Translations under genes and position numbers: made by a program
Part shown: positions 60,745-64,000 of the stretch, piece after piece
Position numbering within the stretch: the first letter of the stretch is position 1
Layout of the letters: every line of letters begins with the position of its first letter
Notes under the pieces: generated by a model
Told to the model about the DNA's origin: nothing
The model's database searches: none
Seen by the model: only the letters and a program-made list of their open reading frames with translations
Source of the DNA: Haemophilus_D parainfluenzae_AD
GTDB lineage: Bacteria; Pseudomonadota; Gammaproteobacteria; Enterobacterales; Pasteurellaceae
Strand: one strand, 5' to 3'
Length of the DNA: 64,000 nucleotides
Assembly (NCBI RefSeq): GCF_001679325.1
Contig: NZ_LZMX01000002.1

Positions 60745-61755
60745 TTATTTAAGATTGCGAACTGATTTTCGAATGACGAGTTCAGGATGGATCGCAATGC
60801 GGTGTTTTTCGTGATTATCGTTATCTTTATTGGCAATACGCTCAAACAAAAGATTAACCGCTTGCGCACCTAGACGAGACTTCGATTGGTGAATCGTTGT
60901 GAGTGGCGGTGCATAGAAACGTGATGAGTGAATATTATCATAGCCGATAATTGAGATATCATCAGGCACGCGTAAACTTTTTTCCGTAATCGCAGAGATT
61001 GCACCTAATGCCATCACATCATTACAACAGAATACGGCAGTAGGTAGGTTGTCTTGTGTGAGAATTTTATTCATACACTCGTAACCGTCTTCAGGCTCGA
61101 AGAAACCTTCCATAATCCAATTTTCATGTATTGGTAGATTGGCTTCATTCATCGCTTTTACAAAGCCCTCGTAACGGGTTCTTGCAGTCGTTTTATCTAA
61201 TTCACCCGCAATAAGACCGATCGCTTTATGACCACAATCAATTAAATGTTTCGTGGCAAGGTAACCGCCCGTAAAGCTGTTATCTTCAATGATATCGGTA
61301 TCTGTATTTGGACCCCAATCCATCACCACCATAGGCACAGACGAGAAACTAGAAAGTACATCGAGTGAATGTTGTGTGTATTCAGAACACATGACCAATA
61401 AACCATCTACGCGTTTTTTGGCAAGCATTTCGACGTGGTTTTTAATTTTTTCAGGATCATTTTGTGTATTACACAAAAAAAGTGAATAGCCTTGACGATA
61501 ACAATGATCTTCAACGGCATGAATGATTTCAGCAAAATAAGGAGATTCACTGGTGGTAACAATCATCCCAATGGATTTTGTTGTATTGACTTTCAAACTC
61601 CGAGCAACAGCACTTGGTGAGTATTTCAAGCTTTTAATGGCTTGCATCACCGCCTCTTCGGTTTCTTTTGCTACAAAACGGGTTTTATTAATTACGTGTG
61701 AAACAGTGGTGGTGGAAACACCAGCCATTTTTGCGACATCTTTAATTGTTGCCAT
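60745..61755 (-). CDS. purR: Purine repressor PurR (LacI family)
   Basis: A 336-residue LacI-type repressor of purine synthesis genes, using hypoxanthine or guanine as corepressor. The DNA-binding start ATIKDVAKMAGVSTTTVSH and the hinge RSLKVNTTKSIGM match PurR; the effector domain follows to the end. A clear PUR box was not found before purU or any other gene here, nor in its own leader. Confidence 0.95.
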   Translation of the reverse strand: MATIKDVAKMAGVSTTTVSHVINKTRFVAKETEEAVMQAIKSLKYSPSAVARSLKVNTTKSIGMIVTTSESPYFAEIIHAVEDHCYRQGYSLFLCNTQNDPEKIKNHVEMLAKKRVDGLLVMCSEYTQHSLDVLSSFSSVPMVVMDWGPNTDTDIIEDNSFTGGYLATKHLIDCGHKAIGLIAGELDKTTARTRYEGFVKAMNEANLPIHENWIMEGFFEPEDGYECMNKILTQDNLPTAVFCCNDVMALGAISAITEKSLRVPDDISIIGYDNIHSSRFYAPPLTTIHQSKSRLGAQAVNLLFERIANKDNDNHEKHRIAIHPELVIRKSVRNLK

Positions 61756-61828
61756 AATTTTGCCTCTAGAGAATTTTTCCTATTATAAAGACTGTCACTA
61801 AATAGGTTAAGTAAATTATAAAAAATTT

Positions 61829-61856
61829 TTGAAAAAACATGCTTTATTGTTAGAAT
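61829..61856 (+). promoter_or_regulatory. Sigma-70 promoter of the small membrane-peptide gene
   Basis: TTGAAA (61829-61834), 16 bases, TAGAAT (61851-61856), about 35 bases before ATG 61891. It lies in the 402-base purR-glycosyltransferase gap, which also holds the peptide gene and its terminator. Confidence 0.6.
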
Positions 61857-61890
61857 GAGTTATCTTTAACTAAACAAGTGGGAAATTAAA

Positions 61891-61971
61891 ATGAGTGATT
61901 TTGGTTACGCAATGTTAGCTGTAGTGCTTTCTTTAAGTGTTGTTGTGGGGTTGGCCACTTCAATTTTCTAA
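61891..61971 (+). CDS. 26-residue membrane peptide, YnhF-like
   Basis: MSDFGYAMLAVVLSLSVVVG plus six more residues (LATSIF), then TAA. Residues 7-26 form one membrane helix. The frame has every sign of a real gene: a promoter, AGTGGGA seven bases before the ATG, and a terminator 36 bases after the stop. E. coli has the 29-residue membrane peptide YnhF beside purR, and the ends of the two helices look alike (VVVGLATS against VAVGLTAA), so this is probably the same family. Function unknown. Confidence 0.7.
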   Translation: MSDFGYAMLAVVLSLSVVVGLATSIF

Positions 61972-62006
61972 TTGAAAGAAATAACACATTAATCCATTTA
62001 AAATAG

Positions 62007-62040
62007 ACCGCACTTTAAGCATTTAAAGGGCGGTTATTTT
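62007..62040 (+). terminator. Terminator of the small peptide gene, with a decayed uptake signal
   Basis: ACCGCACTTTAA pairs with TTAAAGGGCGGT apart from one A-G mismatch, with a 4-base loop, then TATTTTTT. The right arm is an uptake signal altered by one base (AAAGGGCGGT). Confidence 0.8.
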
Positions 62041-62157
62041 TTAGGACTTTTAAAGTTGGACTAAAAGCCATGCCATTGACCTATTTCTTTAGTATAATTT
62101 GCAACTATTTTCATTTACTGTAATCAAAATACTGCAAAAACCAAATTTGAGATAATT

Positions 62158-62928
62158 ATGAATAAATATTTGATTTCACTAGATAAAGATGTTCAGCGCC
62201 GTGAACTGTTTTTTGCTCAACCCGATACCGCAGATTTTACTGTGTTTTCGGCCATTAATACCATGCAAAAAGAATGGGATGAGTTGGCAGAAGTGTTCAA
62301 CCCAACGAAGTTTGAACAGCATTATGGACGCAACGTCACAAAAGGCGAAATTGGTTGTACATTAAGTCATTTGGCAGTTTATCGTCAGATTGTAGAAGAT
62401 CGAAATGTGACGGAAAATGAATATGCTTTAGTCTGTGAAGATGATGCGCTATTTAATGCGAATTTATCCCCAAAAACGACCGCACTTTTAACTGAAAAGT
62501 GTGATGCGGATATCGTGTTAATCGGCCAATCAAAAATTGCGGAATTTAATGATGTGGAATTAGAAATTAATTATCCAACCACTTTTTCATTCTTGCGTCA
62601 AACAATTGGTGATGTCACAGTGGCTTACCCGTATAAAAGTTATTTCGCAGGTACGGTGGCATACTTAATCAAAAAATCAGCGGCACGTGCATTTTTAAAG
62701 CAACTAGAACAAGAAAAACCGTTTTGGCTTGCTGATGATTTCTTATTATTTGAAACTCAATTCCAGATTAATAACAATGTGGTTCGTCCGCTTGTGGTCA
62801 TTGAAAATCCACAATTAGTGAGTAATTTGGAAGCGATTCGTGGTTCAAAATCTAATAATTTAGTGAAGAAATTAATTAAATATCCACTCAAAAAAATCTT
62901 AGCAGTGAAAAAGAATTTAGGAAAATAA
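62158..62928 (+). CDS. Family 25 lipooligosaccharide glycosyltransferase
   Basis: A 256-residue GT25-type enzyme with the family start MNKYLISL, KGEIGCTLSHLAVYRQIV near residue 65, VCEDDALF near 95 (metal-binding Asp pair) and a basic C-terminal tail (LVKKLIKYPLKKILAVKK) that may hold it at the membrane. Haemophilus enzymes of this type (LpsA, Lob1, LgtB/LgtE-like) add sugars to lipooligosaccharide. The exact sugar is unknown. The next gene starts eight bases later. Confidence 0.9.
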   Translation: MNKYLISLDKDVQRRELFFAQPDTADFTVFSAINTMQKEWDELAEVFNPTKFEQHYGRNVTKGEIGCTLSHLAVYRQIVEDRNVTENEYALVCEDDALFNANLSPKTTALLTEKCDADIVLIGQSKIAEFNDVELEINYPTTFSFLRQTIGDVTVAYPYKSYFAGTVAYLIKKSAARAFLKQLEQEKPFWLADDFLLFETQFQINNNVVRPLVVIENPQLVSNLEAIRGSKSNNLVKKLIKYPLKKILAVKKNLGK

Positions 62929-62935
62929 CGTAAAA

Positions 62936-64000
62936 ATGACCGCACTTTTTAATCTTTTTTATCTTTACGATCCTTGGCTGTTTCATGTTGTACGAATGTC
63001 ATTCGTCGCAGGTTTAGCGGCATTGGTTGTATTGGCTTATCAATATTTTAAAAAGCAGAAACCACAAGGTATCTCTGTGCCAGTGGATAGTTTAGCCGTC
63101 ATCATTGGGCTGATTACATTTAGCGTGATTCCGCTTTTAGTTAACGGTACGCGAGATTTTTCTGTCATCACCATGTATGTGAAAGAGCTGATTTTATTTA
63201 TCTTTGGTGTGGGACTTTATAATGCCTTCTATGCCAATGTAAATGGTCAACAGAACGTGGTGCGTGATTTGCAAATTGGCGTGGTGGTGCAGTTTATCGT
63301 AGGCGTGATTGGCTTACTGGGCGCATCATTTATGATCGATTTCTTGCTTTCGACCAATGCGGTGTTGCCTGCACGTTTTTATGGTTCAGAGCAGGAGTAT
63401 CGCTTATATAACATCACTGCAACCGCCTTTTTCCAATTGAGTTTGTTCTATTTAATGCTGTTGCATTTTTTATTGGCTTACAACGCTAAACATAATACGC
63501 TTCCAAGTGTTTTAGTGTTTTTTATGCTATGTATTGGGTTGATTTCAGGACGTACATTCCTCCTATTATCCGTCGTGAGCATTTTAGTGTATTTCAAATG
63601 GCGTTATGTGCCATCCCTAATAGCATTCGCCGTTTTAGTATTATTATTGGCCTATTTCTTACCAGAAAATCCTTATGTGGCACATGCTTTAGAGCCTGTG
63701 ATTAATTTATTACACGGTGCAGGATTTGTCAGTTCGTCAACGGATACGTTGATGAAAAACCACCTCTTTATGCCAACGCTTAAACAGTTTATTTATGGTG
63801 ATGGGATGTATATGACGGGGCAGTTGGAAGTAGGGCGCTATTACGGACATACGGATTCCGGTTTCCTACGTCAAATCCTTTACGGTGGTGTGTCTTATGC
63901 CTTAGTGTGTTTTGCGGTTACCTTCTATTTTGTGTGCAAAGTCGCCTTAAACTGGTTTGATGGTAGCTGGAAATTTATTCTTTCTGCCTTTGTGATTTTG
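62936..64000 (+). CDS. O-antigen polymerase/ligase-like membrane protein (right end cut by window)
   Basis: The frame is open from ATG 62936 to the window edge, 355 codons without a stop. It encodes at least nine hydrophobic segments and a large periplasmic loop (about residues 245-320) with HTDSGFLRQILYGG, the pattern of Wzy polymerases and WaaL ligases. It follows a glycosyltransferase by eight bases, so a role in surface polysaccharide assembly is likely. The first codons ATGACCGCACTT contain an uptake signal (Met-Thr-Ala-Leu). Confidence 0.82.
   Translation, partial: MTALFNLFYLYDPWLFHVVRMSFVAGLAALVVLAYQYFKKQKPQGISVPVDSLAVIIGLITFSVIPLLVNGTRDFSVITMYVKELILFIFGVGLYNAFYANVNGQQNVVRDLQIGVVVQFIVGVIGLLGASFMIDFLLSTNAVLPARFYGSEQEYRLYNITATAFFQLSLFYLMLLHFLLAYNAKHNTLPSVLVFFMLCIGLISGRTFLLLSVVSILVYFKWRYVPSLIAFAVLVLLLAYFLPENPYVAHALEPVINLLHGAGFVSSSTDTLMKNHLFMPTLKQFIYGDGMYMTGQLEVGRYYGHTDSGFLRQILYGGVSYALVCFAVTFYFVCKVALNWFDGSWKFILSAFVIL

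Noticed and set aside
1..64000. CRISPR arrays, rRNA genes, insertion sequences with a complete transposase
   Set aside because: None was seen; the only direct repeats are uptake signals and one short 21-bp tandem repeat, and the only transposition gene is the MuB fragment.

Overview
The window comes from a Haemophilus-type member of the Pasteurellaceae. The 9-base uptake signal sequence AAGTGCGGT / ACCGCACTT recurs about 45-50 times by eye, roughly once per 1.3 kb and often as head-to-head pairs that form terminators. Several gene sets (xthA with its two neighbours, nikKLMQO, nimR, purR, ppc) also look like Haemophilus genes. H. parainfluenzae or a close relative is a reasonable guess, because the species carries a hydrogen-evolving system; this is inference.

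Positions 1-30 kb are mostly core genes: tldD (cut by the left edge), pntAB, yedF-yedE (selenium-linked), moeBA, folE, a Bcr/CflA exporter, aroA-purU, hns, a lysine riboswitch driving a NhaC-type lysine transporter, cls, an RluA-like pseudouridine synthase, a CPA1 antiporter, xthA, a DUF695/RraB-like gene, tRNA-Asn, uvrB, a DegP/DegQ protease, a TrpR-operated DAHP synthase and lysO.

Positions 28-56 kb hold an anaerobic hydrogen-metabolism block. hypC-hypF diverge from a complete hydrogenase-4 operon, hyfABCDEFGHIJ plus a HycI-type protease, followed by fdhF with an in-frame UGA for selenocysteine. Beyond an accessory island lie the nickel transporter nikKLMQO with divergent nimR, then hypA, hypB, hypD and hypE. 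Together these supply nickel, the Fe(CN)2CO ligands, subunit maturation and a formate hydrogenlyase (formate to CO2 plus H2). moeAB (Mo cofactor) and yedEF (selenium) at 5-9 kb serve the same enzyme.

Between fdhF and nikO (about 44.8-48.7 kb) is a mosaic island with no uptake signal core: fragments of Mu-like Mor, MuB and an amidase, a CI-like repressor divergent from a small gene, and an intact translationally coupled pair, an NdpA-like nucleoid-associated protein followed by a membrane-anchored protein of unknown family. This pair is the best candidate for an undescribed system, possibly phage defence.

Positions 56-64 kb return to core genes: a YciU-like DNA mimic, a MarR regulator facing an ABC membrane-domain protein without ATPase, ppc, purR, a 26-residue YnhF-like membrane peptide, and the start of a lipooligosaccharide locus (family 25 glycosyltransferase and a polymerase/ligase-like membrane protein cut by the right edge).
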